A stretch of DNA of 64,000 nucleotides, taken from the NCBI GenBank assembly GCA_034336665.1, contig JAPFBE010000003.1, positions 35,500,360 through 35,564,359 of the forward strand, read 5' to 3'. Each line of letters starts with the position of its first letter. The first letter of the stretch is position 1. The DNA is from Luscinia megarhynchos. Lineage: Eukaryota; Chordata; Aves; Passeriformes; Turdidae. Positions 49,201 through 63,300 of this stretch are shown one piece after another. The translations under genes and the position numbers were made by a program. The notes below the pieces were generated by a model. That model searched no databases. It worked only from the letters and a program-made list of their open reading frames with translations, and was not told the DNA's origin.

Positions 49201-50885
49201 TGTCTGCCTTGGCTGCTGACATAAAGAAACCTGTTTTTCTGGTCATTTATCATACATCTACATGGATTTGCTTATGAGCTCATTCTTTGTGAGGCGTTGT
49301 GGAAACTTACATAGGAATGTTAAACTGCTTGAAATATTTTGATTAAAATACTGAGTTCCACAGTATGTAGACTTTTAACTAACACACTGTTGTCTTGAGG
49401 GTGGGGAAGATTTTTTTGGGGGGTGATGAAGGCAGCAGCGAGGGAGAAGAGTTTGTGGGGGAGTTGCATGAAAAATCAGAGAAAGGGAGGATGGCAAGTG
49501 GACAGTGTTAGAAGAGCTTGGAAAAAACTCCTGTGGCTTCATTGTCTCCTTAAAGCCAGAGAACACAAAGACAAATGCAGTTCAGCCTTTCTCCCATGAT
49601 GGAAAATGTAAACCGTTGACACAGCTCCCATGTTTAACTTGTTTAATTCTCATTTTAAATTCAGTACTATACCAGCCGTGTGAACTCTGAAGATTTCTTT
49701 AGTAATCCATTTTGTAGTTCCGAATCAAAAACAAAGTGAAAAGGTCTGACACAATTTGCTTTTATTTTTAGGCAAATCAACCCTGGTCATAGTTAATAAG
49801 GGGATTACAACCCAGACTAGGTCTTTACAGATGTAATGTAAATCAAGGGCAGAGTATAAAGAAACTGATCCCTTTTGATTGAAGTATGGTAAAAAGGCAT
49901 AGAGAAACTAGCAGCAGTAATCTGATTGTATGGCAATAAAACCACCATTTTCTGTCTTTCAGATAAAAATAATGTGGTAAATCCATGCAGTTCATAAGAT
50001 GTAAAGGCAGATAAAGGGTGATGCCATGGCAACATATAGATTAGCTTGATGTTAGAAATGACACGTCTCTGAAAGGGGTGTTATAAACTAAGGGCCTTGC
50101 TCCGGGCTGTAAGGTATTATGTGAGAACCGCACAAAACTTGGGGGCCGGGATTAGGAACTATGAAAGGCCTACTTGTGGCTTGGGGTGGTTGGAGCGGTG
50201 AAGAAAAGCTGCTCAGTTCTTGCTCATTGGTGGTGTATAATATGGTAAAGATAGATTTCATTTACTGCTTTTTGCCGAGATGAAGGCCGATTAAAACTCG
50301 AGATGGCTGCAATTGTGAGGTGTGGAAGATTCTCCTTTTTAACTCCTGCCCTAGCAGCAGCCTTTCTGAAGAATTGGCTGCACTTAGGATTTGTTGCCTT
50401 AATCTATTTGGGCTTTGGGCAGGAGCATGCTGGCAAGGCACAGAGAACAGAGGGGAGAGGTAGTGTTGGGGTTATCTGGAAGGAAAACAGAGAGCTTTTG
50501 ATTTCAGCTGTGTTTTAGTTTGTGGTCTCCATCTCACACTCCATGGGAGCAGCAAAGATAAACATGCTGCATTGTCTGTGCCTAGGCCAGGTGATACTTC
50601 AGCATCTCTTGTGTTTCCCATCCTGCAGAAATACAAAAGAAAGAAAACAAAACCTCCAAAACAGAACAACCACAAACAAACCAGCATCCATTCCTATTTA
50701 CCAGTCAAGCTGCAGATAACCAGATGTCTCTGGCTCGGTCTCTAGGTGGTGTTTATTTCCGAAAGGCTGGCTGAAATCTAGAAATGAACGAGATAAGCAT
50801 CTGCCTGCCCCCATTCCCCTCCTCCCCGGCCAACTTGCAATCCCTGGGATGAGTTTGCTCTCAGCCCCTTCGGTTTAGCCGGCAG

Positions 50886-50901
50886 ACAATATAGCTATTG
50901 T
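50886..50901. promoter_or_regulatory. Candidate paired SOX-binding site in EFNB2 intron 1
   Basis: ACAATA and TATTGT half-sites face each other with a 4-bp spacer, the arrangement bound by SOX dimers. The surrounding 50,780-51,000 has few repeats and looks like candidate conserved non-coding DNA. Functional status is unproven. Confidence 0.35.
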
Positions 50902-51318
50902 TTCATCTTTTATTTTAAGTGATCTGCAGCTGTAAAGGTAGTAAAATACTCTCCTAGTGCAGCTACTTGGTTGTGTTTTTTCTTGCTTTTTCTCTTAAAG
51001 AACCTTTAAATAGTTAATACTTGCTTTTCTACCCATCTGACAGCCCTGAACGCCCACAGCTTAAAGTCAGCATTACATTGCAAATCAGGGGTACGATTCA
51101 AATGAGAAATATCTACTTTATTGCTGTTCATTTGTCTGCGAAGGGGGGAGAAGAAAGCACTGCATTTGTTAAGCGCAGTCTAGACACAAGAGGAAAAAAC
51201 ACCGAAGCCTACAATAACAGTTGTGTCTTTCTTTACTGGGAATGAGCCTGGGATGAGCTCGGCAAAATGGAATTCATGCTGTTTGTTTGGCAGTGGCTCG
51301 GACACTTTTAAAGTAGAT

Positions 51319-51390
51319 TGGTTTTTGGCTTTTTGGTTTTTTAGTGGTTTTTTTTTGTTTTTTTGTTTTTTGGGGTTTTTTTTGTTTGAT
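51319..51390. repeat. GT-rich (TTTTTGG/GTTTT) low-complexity tract
   Basis: A run of T with interspersed G and GG, the reverse-complement type of the AAAC tracts seen elsewhere in the window. Confidence 0.8.
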
Positions 51391-51739
51391 TATTTCGAGG
51401 TTTTTATACGAAGATGTTAATTACATGCTTGGATTTATCATTCTTACCCTATCCCATAATATGCTGGAAATCTTCACAGTTCTAGCTGAGAAGGGAACTC
51501 CAGACCCCAAACTGTCAAACTGCTGATGTGATTTTACAAATGAAAAATAAACAAATGCATACAGGGAACCGGACGGATTGGCAGAATATACAGGACCTGA
51601 AGTGCTCAGATGAGTTTCCTGTCTTGAAACTTAACCTTCACAAATCTATGGCAAAAGATCCAATTCATTTGCTGAAATTCTCCAAAGCACAGGGGCAACC
51701 TCATCTAATTTACAGGCCGGTCACATTCAAGCACCTTGC

Positions 51740-52110
51740 ATTCTGCATTTGACAATGATTGCTAATGGGCCATTCAACTAAAGTATTTGCTTGTTAACAG
51801 GGAACAGAGCATGATAAATGTCCAGCAAGCTTGCAGCCTCCTTCAGCTTTTCAAATGCAGACTGGTGCATATTTATGGCAGGCAAATGACAAAGGAGGAG
51901 GCTGAATTACTCTGGCCTTATGCTTTCTGTTCGAACAAGGGTTAAAGTAATTAAAGAAATAATGCAAAAACCGATGTCCTTTGTTTGCCCACCATTATCC
52001 AACGTTTAGCTTTCGAACCTGCCTTGTCATGTCACATTTCATAAATGTCCCAGATAAGGCTGGACAGGTTTGACATGGAGGACTGGGGAGTCATCTGCAG
52101 AGAGCATCCT
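51740..52110. promoter_or_regulatory. Candidate intronic enhancer of EFNB2
   Basis: A repeat-free stretch with many transcription-factor-like words: CATATTTATGG (MEF2/CArG-like) near 51,868, GACAAAGG (TCF/SOX) near 51,888, TAATTAAAG (homeodomain) near 51,947, TTTGTTTGCC (FOX) near 51,980 and AGATAAGG (GATA) near 52,052. Such clustering is common in developmental enhancers but also arises by chance; cross-species conservation is the deciding evidence and was not computed. Confidence 0.35.
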
Positions 52111-54340
52111 GGACCGTGGTCCCCAGCTCTCCCTGCATCCAGTCTTTTCCCTCCAGGTTCCCTTCACCTTAAGGAGTTTCCACTGATAGAAAGTCGAAGG
52201 TGTATTTAAAACAGGGATTTTGCTATTTCACTCCCGTTCCCTAAAAAGGGGAAAAAGCCCCCAGCGCTGAAGAGTGGGCAGGCTTTGAGAAAACGTGTAC
52301 CTTGAGCTGAGTATGTTTCCTGAAGCCAAGTATGAAAACAAAATGGCAGAACAAAAACCAGTTTTGCATTGCTCCTCCACCCCCAGATTGATCTTAAGAC
52401 CCAAAAAGATTAAACATTCACAGAAATTTTCTAAACTTGAAGTGTCTTCTGTGGTATTTTGAATTATCTGGAATGGGGTTATTTTTGTCATTATCATTTT
52501 TTGTCCTTGTAAATTCAGGTTTAATCTTAGCCTATCTAGCTCCTGTTCAACTTCAGGAAAATACCTCCAGTGATTTCAGTGAGTACTGCAAGTCCTGCAA
52601 ACCTGAAAAGGCTTGACATTTGTAATTAACTTAAATTTTTTTGTTAAGAAAAAATAAATCTATAATTTTACTCTAGAAAAGAGAATATACAGGTTATTTT
52701 TTCTGTTAGCTGTGATGCAGAGAACTTTCCTTTGATGTGATTATATACATTGTCAAAGCAAATAAGGGCAGGACCTCTATCTTTTTTGGCAATCCTGGCC
52801 AGCCAACACCCAGTGTTTATTGAGGTATCAGCATGATAATTATAATGCAGCTGATTTAAACTTTGATGTAATAATCTATGCTTTCTTCTGGTTTTATATG
52901 TAAGTTCCAAGCCAAAAAAGATAAAGGTTGGTAGAGGATTGTGTTGCTAAGTGAATCATTCCTGATGTATGACATATACATAAGACAGGTTTCCTACCTG
53001 TAGTGTTTCTTTGAAAATGTCTCATGGGTGAGACATAAAATAGGATTTTCAAAACTTTATTTGGTAGGATCAGAACTTTGTATGCTTTAAAGGAAAGTCA
53101 AATTTTACATATATCAATGGAAAACAAGAAATTATTTGGCTCGTTTTACACAGCAAGATAGGTTAGATGGTGAAATTTATGTTAGGCTGAAAAATTGTGA
53201 TGCTGCAAGTTGCCTCTCACTGCTTTCTTAGCTTTTGTTTGTACAGGACATTTATTTATATACCCTAACCAGAGAACAGCAGTGGGGAAGGTGAACACTG
53301 CACTGTAAAGATAAATGCTTTTTAAAGCTACTAAGAGTGATGTGAAATTTTATTATCAATTATTATTATTGTTAGTTAAAACCCAGTCTCACTTGAATGC
53401 TGTTTTATTTTGGCTTGGGAGTTCTGCCAGACTCCAGCCTGTCAGAGCTAAGAAGACTCAAATCAAGTCCAGGCCTATTTCTGCAGCGAACGGGAATCCT
53501 GGCTCCTTGCCTGCAGATTCATTCAGGAAGACCCATCTGGCTTTTGATGTTCTTCAAGTTTGAAGCAGTTTGTTTAAGGAACCTATGCAGCAAGCACTGG
53601 TGGAGGCACACATAACTGCGCTTCTTCTGACTCCTCGTCAGTGGTGCATCGTTTCACAGTTTCATTTTTGCTTGGTGCTTGCCATCTGCTTACCTACTGC
53701 CTGAGCAGCAGTTGGTTTCTATACCTGACTGGATGAAAGTGTAAATTTGGAGTTGGGAACATCTTGACTCCTTTTGAGGATTTGCAGTCCCACAGCATTC
53801 TCTGTCCACACTTCAGTTGCTTTCTTCATGTTTAATGAATTTCAGTTTAGTTCAGAAGCAGTCTAGCTTGATCACTGCACAACACTTTACCTTCAGGTTT
53901 TTGTGGGATTTGTTTTTCCAGGGTATTTCTGGGCTATACAGATCAGCTGAACAGGGAAAGTCACACTGGCGGACAGATTACTTCACTGCCTGAAAAAAAA
54001 TATTTAAAAGGTGGTTTTTAATGGTAATCATTCTTTGTATCAGACAGTTCTCGGGCACTTTTTGAAGGAAGCCAAAAGCCACATCTTAGATTTATAGCGT
54101 ATCGTAGGCTTCCGCTCTGTGGATCTGTGTGTGACACCAAGGCTAGCAGGACTGCACTGTGTTCCTACAGCCTGACTTGGGACACTGTCCTTATTCAGAA
54201 AAGCTCATGTCGAGCATGTGCTGAATGCTGAATATTTTTGCTGAAGCAGGACGAATTAAGCATGAGCTGTCTTGAACCAAGGCCAGTGTGAAGAGGTTTT
54301 TCGGGGTTGGACAAATACAAATCTCTCCAAAGCCTCGCTG

Positions 54341-54358
54341 TTTTTTTTTTTTTTTTTT
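54341..54358. repeat. Poly(T) tract
   Basis: About 18 uninterrupted T followed by AAAGCAGAAAG. No retroelement body recognised next to it. Confidence 0.85.
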
Positions 54359-57300
54359 AAAGCAGAAAGTGATGTCAGAAGCTACATCCCTGTCTGCATT
54401 TGGAAAGAGATACATAGCTTGCCAGTAGTGAGCGTGTCCCTTGTGCCAGCTGGGAGCTCAAGCAGGTCTATCAGCTGTGCCTCTGGAGTCTGGCTGCACA
54501 GGTAGCTCTGCTTCAAGTGAATTTTCTGTGCTGTTTTTAGCTCACTGTTTGCTGTAATGCCAGCAGCACATTTCTGCTACAGCTGATCACTGAGAGTGAC
54601 CCGAGAGCCCAGGTTTCCCCCTGCTAGAGAGGGTCTGGTCTGTGAGGGATGTACTGGCTGAGCCTCCCTGCAGTGGTGGCTGAAGCAAATGTCTGATGGG
54701 TGCAGAGGGCACTCACGGGTTAAAGCTGAGTGGCTGGATCTCCTGGTACCCCCAGCTTTCTGCTGAACCCCTTCAGTGGACTCCTCCATCTGGGGCAAGG
54801 ATGTCTGTTGTGTCAAATGCATAATTTGGATGTTTACAGAAGTTTTTTAAACTACGCCGGTGCCAGTTTAGCTTCATTACAGAGGTTCAGACTTTGTAGT
54901 GGGTCAAAATCTGTTTCTTCATAGTCAGATATTACTACTGTCTTGAAGGTGGCTGTGACCACTTGGTTTTATTCTGCTTCTGCACATCAGTTGAACCTTG
55001 GAAAAGTTGGTACTTCATGTAAGAGCGTATGATCTTTGTGCTTGCAAGTGGCTGAATCTTGGATTCAATGTAAGAAGCAAGTGCAGACTGATTATAGGTC
55101 TCCCATTTGGATTTTTTGCTCAAGGTCATTTTCTCCTTGACATAAAAATGATTTGCCAAAATAGGTTTGTTTCTTTCACAATTCTGTTACTGATTTGGCA
55201 TAACTTTTTCTGAAAGTTGTGAGTTAACAGTTTGTTCTACTTCCAGTGTTATTCAGGCAAATGGTATGTGATAATGCATTTTCTAACAACTGCAAAGTAG
55301 ATGAAATTTTGTCTTTGAATTGGAGATACAATCACCAATTATTAATGTCTCATCAACTAACAAAGACAGTCCCCGCCCTCTTTTATAGACTTTGCTTGGA
55401 GCATGTCTTGAAACAAGACTGTACAGGTGTGAGCAAACCGTAGTTAAGAGAAGGAAGACTGCAAACTTTGGTTGGCATCCTTATATTGTGGCTGACATAA
55501 GACGTTTGTTTTTCTAACAGGAATGATAGAGAAGAGCACAGAATAGCACAGCAATAGAACAATCTGGTTTGCACTTTTCAAAAAATAGTTCTTTGGCAAA
55601 TGCCAGCTGCTCTGTTAGCTTTCTAAAAGCAAAGACTTTAGTGACTTGTGTAAGAAACACACATGGTTTGGTTTGACTTTGTGTTCCGTGCTAACTACTG
55701 CTCTGCGTCTTTTCAATAAAGTGCCATCTCTTGGGTTTGGCACACCCTGCATCTGTGAGCACAAGGAGAGCAATGGTTTTGTGTTATGCTGAATTCATGA
55801 CACAGATTTTTTTAATTTTACTTTCTTTTTTTATTTTTTCCCAAAATTCAAACCATATAAATACCTGATTATCTTTGCCATGAGAGCAAAGAACTACTTT
55901 AATATTCCCAGTAGCATATTTTGAACAACAATTCTTTAATTAAAACAACATTGGTCTCTTCCTGTATTTCATGGCTAGCAAATGAGAGAAAACACCAGTG
56001 TTAATATCAAAGGGAGTCAGTTTTCATTACAGTAATGGTTCAATTGTGCAATGCTGTAGGCACTGAAATTTAATATTATTGTGACTTGTATTGTAATTGC
56101 AGGATGACAGAGGGAAATGGATTAAGTTTAAGTGTAAGTGTACGCAGCAGCACATGGACTTTGTCAAATGGAAGCCGAGGGTTGGTACAGGATGGGTCCC
56201 CCTCTGGCTCTGTCATAATGAATTAGTATTTTGTAAATAACTGGCCACTAGACTATAGATTTATTACCTTTTGCATATCTGTGTGGACACACACAGACAT
56301 ACATCGATTCTGTACTGACTGTAATTGCAGTGCAGAGTTGCAGAAAGGGAGTTGCAGAACGGGTTTATTGCCTGTAGGCTTGCAGGATATTTGAATGTCT
56401 AGGCTTCTTGTCTTCACCTTTCATGAAAATATTCTTGCCTGCCAGTTTGTGAAGTTTTGTTCTGAAGGATACGCCCATCCTTTTAGTTAGGGCATTGCTA
56501 ACATATGCATGGCCTCAGACTGGAAAGCCCTTTGTCATCCTGATGAATAAACCGAATTCAAGCTGCAGATGATCTTTGCTTTAGAAAATTATGCTAGAGA
56601 CAACTAGTGTTAATGAGCAATATCCCCCTCTTTTCCAGTTGCTCATAAACATTCAGATTGCAATGGAAGACAGCAATTTAAACCATCCATTACTGATCTC
56701 TTCCATGGAAGATTAAGGACAATGAAAGCTAGATGTTTCATTTGTTTGCAGTGTGGGCAAGTGGAAGGTGTCCCTAAAGCAGTGCCTGAGAGTATATTAG
56801 TGACTAAACACGATGTCCTGTCATTTTACCCCATATCTTCACACTGTTCCTCAGATGTATGCTCACACTGAAACCTGTTCTAATGTTAAAGTGCAAAAGG
56901 GGGCAGTAAAGTGCTATCCAAAAAAATGTTTATTTTTATGGGAACTTTTTGTGGCAAAAGTTGCATTTCTCAATTGGCTTATAATCACTCATATTTAAGT
57001 AATGATTACAAGAATATCTTCTGTTTGAAAGGCTTACAAAAGTTGCCAAAGTGTATAATTAAGTGTTGTGGAAGTAATATTTGTCCTGTGTATTTCCATG
57101 TAGTTCGTCCTTGAATGGAGCCCTGAAACATGCTACATGTTTGGAAGGAATCAAAGGCAGGAAACTTTCCTCAGATATATTTAGGATGTAGCTATATGAA
57201 GCACTTCTGAAAGAATTCCAGCTTTGCTAATCATCTCTGATTCTCGTGTTGTGCATTACTTAGCACCACGTTTCTGGAAGAAGCAAAATGAAAAGAATGC

Positions 57301-60300
57301 TGAGGCTAGGGGTTTCTGCTTGAAGTACTAAAGTGTGTAGTGGTGGCATGGGTCAAGAGTTGGGCTCTGATCCAGACCCGCATGCATCATTTGTCAAGAG
57401 GTAACTAGAAAGAGCAACTAATTACAATGCACCTACTGAGTGTTTTTTCTTTCAGAAATTCTCAGAGTAGGCCATTTAGACTGGCTGCTACTTACCACTG
57501 CAGCCACTTGCAGTTTTTAAACTCTACACAGAAAGCACATTTCTGCTGAAATGAAATGAAATAAAAAAGGAAAATGTGCCTGTGTGTTTCCGTGCTTGTG
57601 CATGGGAGCAAGTGAGCAATGATTCCATTTGCTGAAGCTGAGTAAGTCCAGCACTGTTGTGAGGTTCATATTTCTGTAAATGCTGATGAAATGTTAATAT
57701 AATACACTTTAAAATAGAACATTGGTCATACTCATCCCTTTTTTTTCTGTTATTTTTTTTTCTCTTTACTTAGAAGACTGTTGTGAAGCACATTAGTGGT
57801 TCTTTTGTGGTAACAGGAATTGATTTAGTAAATGGATCAGAATTCTCTAGTGCTTTAACTACTTTAAGCAGAGCAGTAATGGCTTTCTGCATATAATACA
57901 AAAAGTTAATTGCTATTAATAGTGCCTTATGTGGAGGTCATGCATGAAAACGGAATATAAAACCTATATATATAGTTTTAAATCTTTAGATGTAGTAAAA
58001 GATTGGATTGTGTATCTTTTCAACACTTCAGGCCTTGCCCTTGTGGTAAATGTTCTAAGCCAGGTTTCACATTCTTGTGTGAAAACCCCATTGCACAGGA
58101 AAAGACAGGTAAGTGCGTGCTTGCAGAAGTTTTTTAAGGCAGGGAAAACATAACTGACTTTTTCATGGGGGAAAAACAAGCATTCATTTTTGCACTCTGG
58201 ATTTAATGGGGGTGGGAGGGGTAAAACACAAGTTAGTTTGAAGGTTTTAGTTACATAAATGGGTTTTTTGCTTTTTTTCTGCGAGTGAGAGCCCAAAGCA
58301 GCAAGGAGAAAGGCAACTTTCCAGCAAAACTGAACCACCTCTCACAGGCAGAGATGGCATCCCACTGAAACAGATACACTGCCTAACAGCAACCCCCTTC
58401 TGGCAGCTGCACAAGGTGGCTGCAGGCAGGATATGCTGCCTTGGCTCCTTATGATGGGCTGGGAAAGGGGGCTCTTGGTGCCCCTGTGTTTGTGTTCACT
58501 CCAAGATGCCATGATCCCAACCTGAGATGATGTGACTCCCTGGAGAGGGGACTGCAAAGTGACCTACCTCTGCTGGACCCCCAGGACTTGAAGAGGAGTC
58601 TGTAGCATTTACTTTGGCTTATTTACTTTTTGAGAAGAACAAGTTCACATCTGTAACCTCAGACATCACAGCTTTGAAGGAAACAGATCTCTTTGATTGT
58701 TTCCAATAAGATGTGCTTGGCACTGGGTTGCAGGTGACCTTCCATGTACATGAAGGGTAAAAGGGGTTTTGCCAAATATCAAGTCTTGGCTGTGGGGTTT
58801 GTGTTCTCTCAAGTGGAAGGCACCTTTAGGCTTGTGAGGATTCTAAACTGAGTGTAATGAAAAAATGTCTGCATTTTTGAAACAGCACTAGTCATAAGAA
58901 TTATTTGTTGAAGGAAGCTCATGACAGATCTTTCTAGGAGACCAGCTAGGGCATTTTCTGATGTGTTTGGAGATGAATGGTGTCTCTGTACAGTAGAAGC
59001 TGTGTGCCTTTAGAACTGTGATGTGATGGTACAATTTGACTGTCAAATCCAGCAGGTCCATGCAAAAGAATATTTCCTTTGAGGAGAAGCATATGCACTG
59101 CACTCTAAGCCCCTCCTTGGTTTACATGTATTAGAAATCCCTTGTTGTATTTTAAATGCTTTCCTCTAGTATTTTGCTAAAGGTAGCACAATGAATGGAT
59201 AAATGAAATGGCTAGAATGCCATACATTTTCCTAATTCTCTGTCCACTAAAATTTTTGAGAAGAGGTAATAATGCTACAGAATCATTCTCTTGTAGGTTA
59301 TTAAGATTTCAGTTGCAAGCATTCTGCATTGTTTTGCCCTCCTGAAGTCAATGGAAATCTTGAAACCGATGTCAGGAAGAGTAGGTCCAGGAAAAGGCAC
59401 CAAGAACAGTGCCCATTTGCATGGCTGCTTTCAGCACATCAAATGGTGGCACCACTGACATGTTGTGGTTAAAACAACATAAAACCTTTACCATCCCCTT
59501 TTTCAGTGCACTGCAAGCATTTGCCCCAGGTAGTCTGAAGGAAGATGGGCTGCGTTAGAGGTGAGGAAGAATGGGGAGAATGAGGTACCCCATATTCTAG
59601 GATGGAGATCAGCTATGGTTTTCAGGGACTGCTTCAAAGCACTTATGAGCTTACTGAAATAAACTTAGGTTTATATCAGGGGAGCCTGAACATAAGTTTT
59701 TCCCTTTCAATAGAAGTGAGAAATACAGGACTTGCAGCTTTACCAACTTGTGTTACAATATTTTATAATTTGGCTTCGTATAATGTGGTATTTGCCATTA
59801 AAGATCTTAAGGGATGAGCGTGAATATATTTGTTTATTTATTTGTTTGAATTCCATTTAGTTTCTAGCCTGCAAGTCCCATTAATGCTGGTAACCATTCC
59901 GTACATAAATTGTTTCATTAACTGTGTGGAAAAATGTCACATATAAATAAAGGTTAGCAGATTTAACTTCTTAAATTTTATTTAAATTCAAAAACATCCC
60001 TGTTTAGCATGTTGTGTAAAACTTTCCTGCAGTATTAAAATGATTTAATAAGACTGCGCTGGTAAAGAAAAGTAGCTTCCAAAACTCACTTAAAAGAATT
60101 CTAATAATATGAAATGCTATTTTTTTTTTCTCTGAAGGTTTCATTTCTTAGTCTGTGTATAAAGCCAGTCTGTCATCTTGCTGTGTCACACTATGGTATT
60201 TTTTTCTTGCAGAGATTTTATGTAAGCATAGTGCCTTTATTTCTTTATAAAATTATGTACCAGTTTTGAGGCAGACTCCACATTTTTTTTTAAATGAGGC

Positions 60301-63300
60301 TTGTTTTTCTGTCTGTCCACAGCAGTTACTGCTCCTGTTTTTATTGAATTCATGTTCACTTAACCTATTTAAACTGGAGTGAGATGAGTATTATAAAATC
60401 ACTCTCTGCACAAAAAGCATTTACGGTTGGGTGTCTAATATGCATGTGGCATATTTTTACACATGGTATTGAATATGACAAAAACTAACTGAAAGTTTTG
60501 TATAGAGCTGTTGCAGATAACTCTGGTCTGTGTTTTTGGATTTTATGTAATGCAGTTTTTGGGAATCAGGAAACTAATTTTCTCCTACTTCACTGAATCA
60601 CTAGCCTTTTCCTGAAACTTCTATTTGCTTTTCTTCAAGCTGGTAGGACTTTTTCCTTGCTTAAATATTTCTCCTTTGGACAAAGAGATATTTGAAATAT
60701 GAATGTTATTTTCTCAAAAGTCACATGATTAATACATATACTATTTAATAACCATTCTTTTTAGACAGTAAGGACTTGTACATGAAATGTAATTCTGCAT
60801 TCTGTTTTGGTCTGCAGTTCTACAAGTAACGGACTGACATACTGTGTTATTAGTATTCATGATATTTCCTTAATAAAACTTTTCAATGAATAAGTTTATA
60901 GTCAGGCTAGTAGTTAAAACTTCATAAAGTTAAGTGGGCAGGATTCCCCTCAGCAGTAGGTTTCAGGCTGCATTTTAAGAAGTGTCTTGATTGTTCACAT
61001 TTTTAGGATTATTTTTGTGACATTAATTTAAAGCTAACTGCCTACACCAATTAGTTCGGGTAAGTTATTAAAGCACAGAAATTTGGCACTGCCTCTTCAG
61101 TTAAATATACAAGCCTTGCATCAAGTACTAACACGCTTTCTAAAATCATATTTATTTTATAATTACTAGAATACAGTTAAAGCTCAGTGCACATATATAT
61201 TCATAGTATGTGTACATCCATGTATGTGTATAGTTTTGCAGGTTGGGAAAACCCTGACAAAACAGTTAGTTACATCACTCAATACTGATTAACAAAATCT
61301 CTTAAGAATTTATTTCTGTAAGAATTTTTTCTGTTGATAATTTTACAATTTCAGAAATTTCTGCATACTAAGAAATGGTAGAATATTATCAGTGAATGAG
61401 AGTGTGGGCAGATTAAGTTCTTTATTTTTTTTGAGAATTTGCTATTTTGAGGTTAGGCAGGTTTGAGTGGTTATCATTAAGCAAAATTCCTTTGGAATTT
61501 AATAGGGTTGAATGTGCTGAGCTTCTCTAATCAGTAGATTCTTAAGAAATATTTCGCAGTCAAATTTAACTCCTTGAGGACTTTGACAAGTAAGGTGGCA
61601 TTAGTGCCAGAACTGCTGCTGAGAGTTAAAATATATGTGGTAGATAAAATCATTGAAGCGTTGGTGTAAGTGGGGAGTGAACCACTCTGTTCCTAATTTC
61701 TGTTTGTCATGTGACTTTTTGGTCAAGTACAGTAATTATTTCAAAAAAGGTTTGGGAATTCTGCAAGTTGTTGCTATTTGATGAGCTGCATGACTAGTTG
61801 GACATGTGGGAGGGATTCACATCCATGGGCTTTTGCACAGATGTCAAATGTCGCCCACAGTACACCAGTTTTGGGCTGACAGTAAAAATGCCATCTGTAT
61901 TGAAAAGTGCCAGACAGAAAGTGCATGAATTTCATCGTACAGCTTATATGGTGCTTAATATACTTTTCTGTGCTTTCTCACAGCAGGCACCAGGATTATT
62001 TATTGTGAGCAGGATTTTTCAAATGCTCCAAGAGTCTCTCTGTATCTGACTGCTGACAGAAATGAGTTGGGAAGCTTGCTAAGCTTTTCTCTTAAGTTTC
62101 TGTCAGGGTGCAGGGGCCTGTGTTGGTATTTAAGTTTAGCAGTAAATCATACTTAGAGCTGAAATGCAGAAAGTTAGAAGGCTTTTTATAGAAAGTCATG
62201 GTTCCAGTGTTGTCGCTACCATCACAGGAGTAAAAGCCTCCACAGGATCAGTCACAGGATTCTGGAAACACCTTGTTTCATCTTTATTGTATCTCTGTAT
62301 GAAGGAAAAAAAAAGCTTTCTAATTAGTGGAAGGCACATTTTGATCAGAGTTTTAAAGCCACTTTATTTTTGTAGACACCGTTCTGCAAATATTTCATCA
62401 GTCTTGATGCTGCTTTGGAATACTTAAGGCAACATCAACACTTGCAGAAATGAAGACTCAGGATTAATCCTGAAGGTTTTTTAACCTCCAAGGCTGAATG
62501 CACATTGTCCTTTCATTTTTTTCAAATAGAAGGTTTTCAAAAATAGGATCATAAAACAGTAGTCTTAATCCTCCTGACATTTCATAAATAGCTTCAGAAA
62601 ATGCTTAGTACCCAGCAAATGATTTATTTAAAGTCTTATATAAAGTACAGTAGCAAAAGTATTACACAAATGCAGGGATAATAATCATGCCTACTACTAA
62701 TCAGCCACTGTAAGTTTTGTGGTTGAACTGAAATGCGTGAGGTGAAACTTTTTTATTATCTCCATCCATATTTGGGCTTTGTTGTTGTAAGAAAATAAGG
62801 GAAGTAAATTGGAAAAATATCTCTCCTAGCAAAGGTCATGATCAAAACTGCAAAGTGTGGAAAAAATTTCAATACAATCAAGTTCTCAGATTAATCCTTG
62901 CATTTTAAGCCTTTTTTCTTCCCTAATCCCATCAGTGTTAGATCCTACAAGTTCAGACACTCAAGTGGAAGGAGATTTACTGAGTTTAGTTTTAAAACTG
63001 TACGGACTTCAGAGTCATAGCAAGAATATTCCCTGCCATAAAGTCTAACAAGTGTGTTGGTTTAAAGCTCTTGTAAAATGTAGTTTTAACTGTCTGTCGG
63101 GGACAGTTCTGTCCTCTACCTTTTATGGGACAATTCCTGGCTGAAACTGAGGCTCACAAGTGTGCTTTCTCTCCTGCAGCTGTTTCTGAGGATTGCCTGG
63201 CATACCATGTCTCAGCCCATCCTGTTCATGCTCAGAGTTCGCTTGGAGAACATATACTGTGCCTGTTTCATTTATATACACAAAATATAAGATTAGAATC

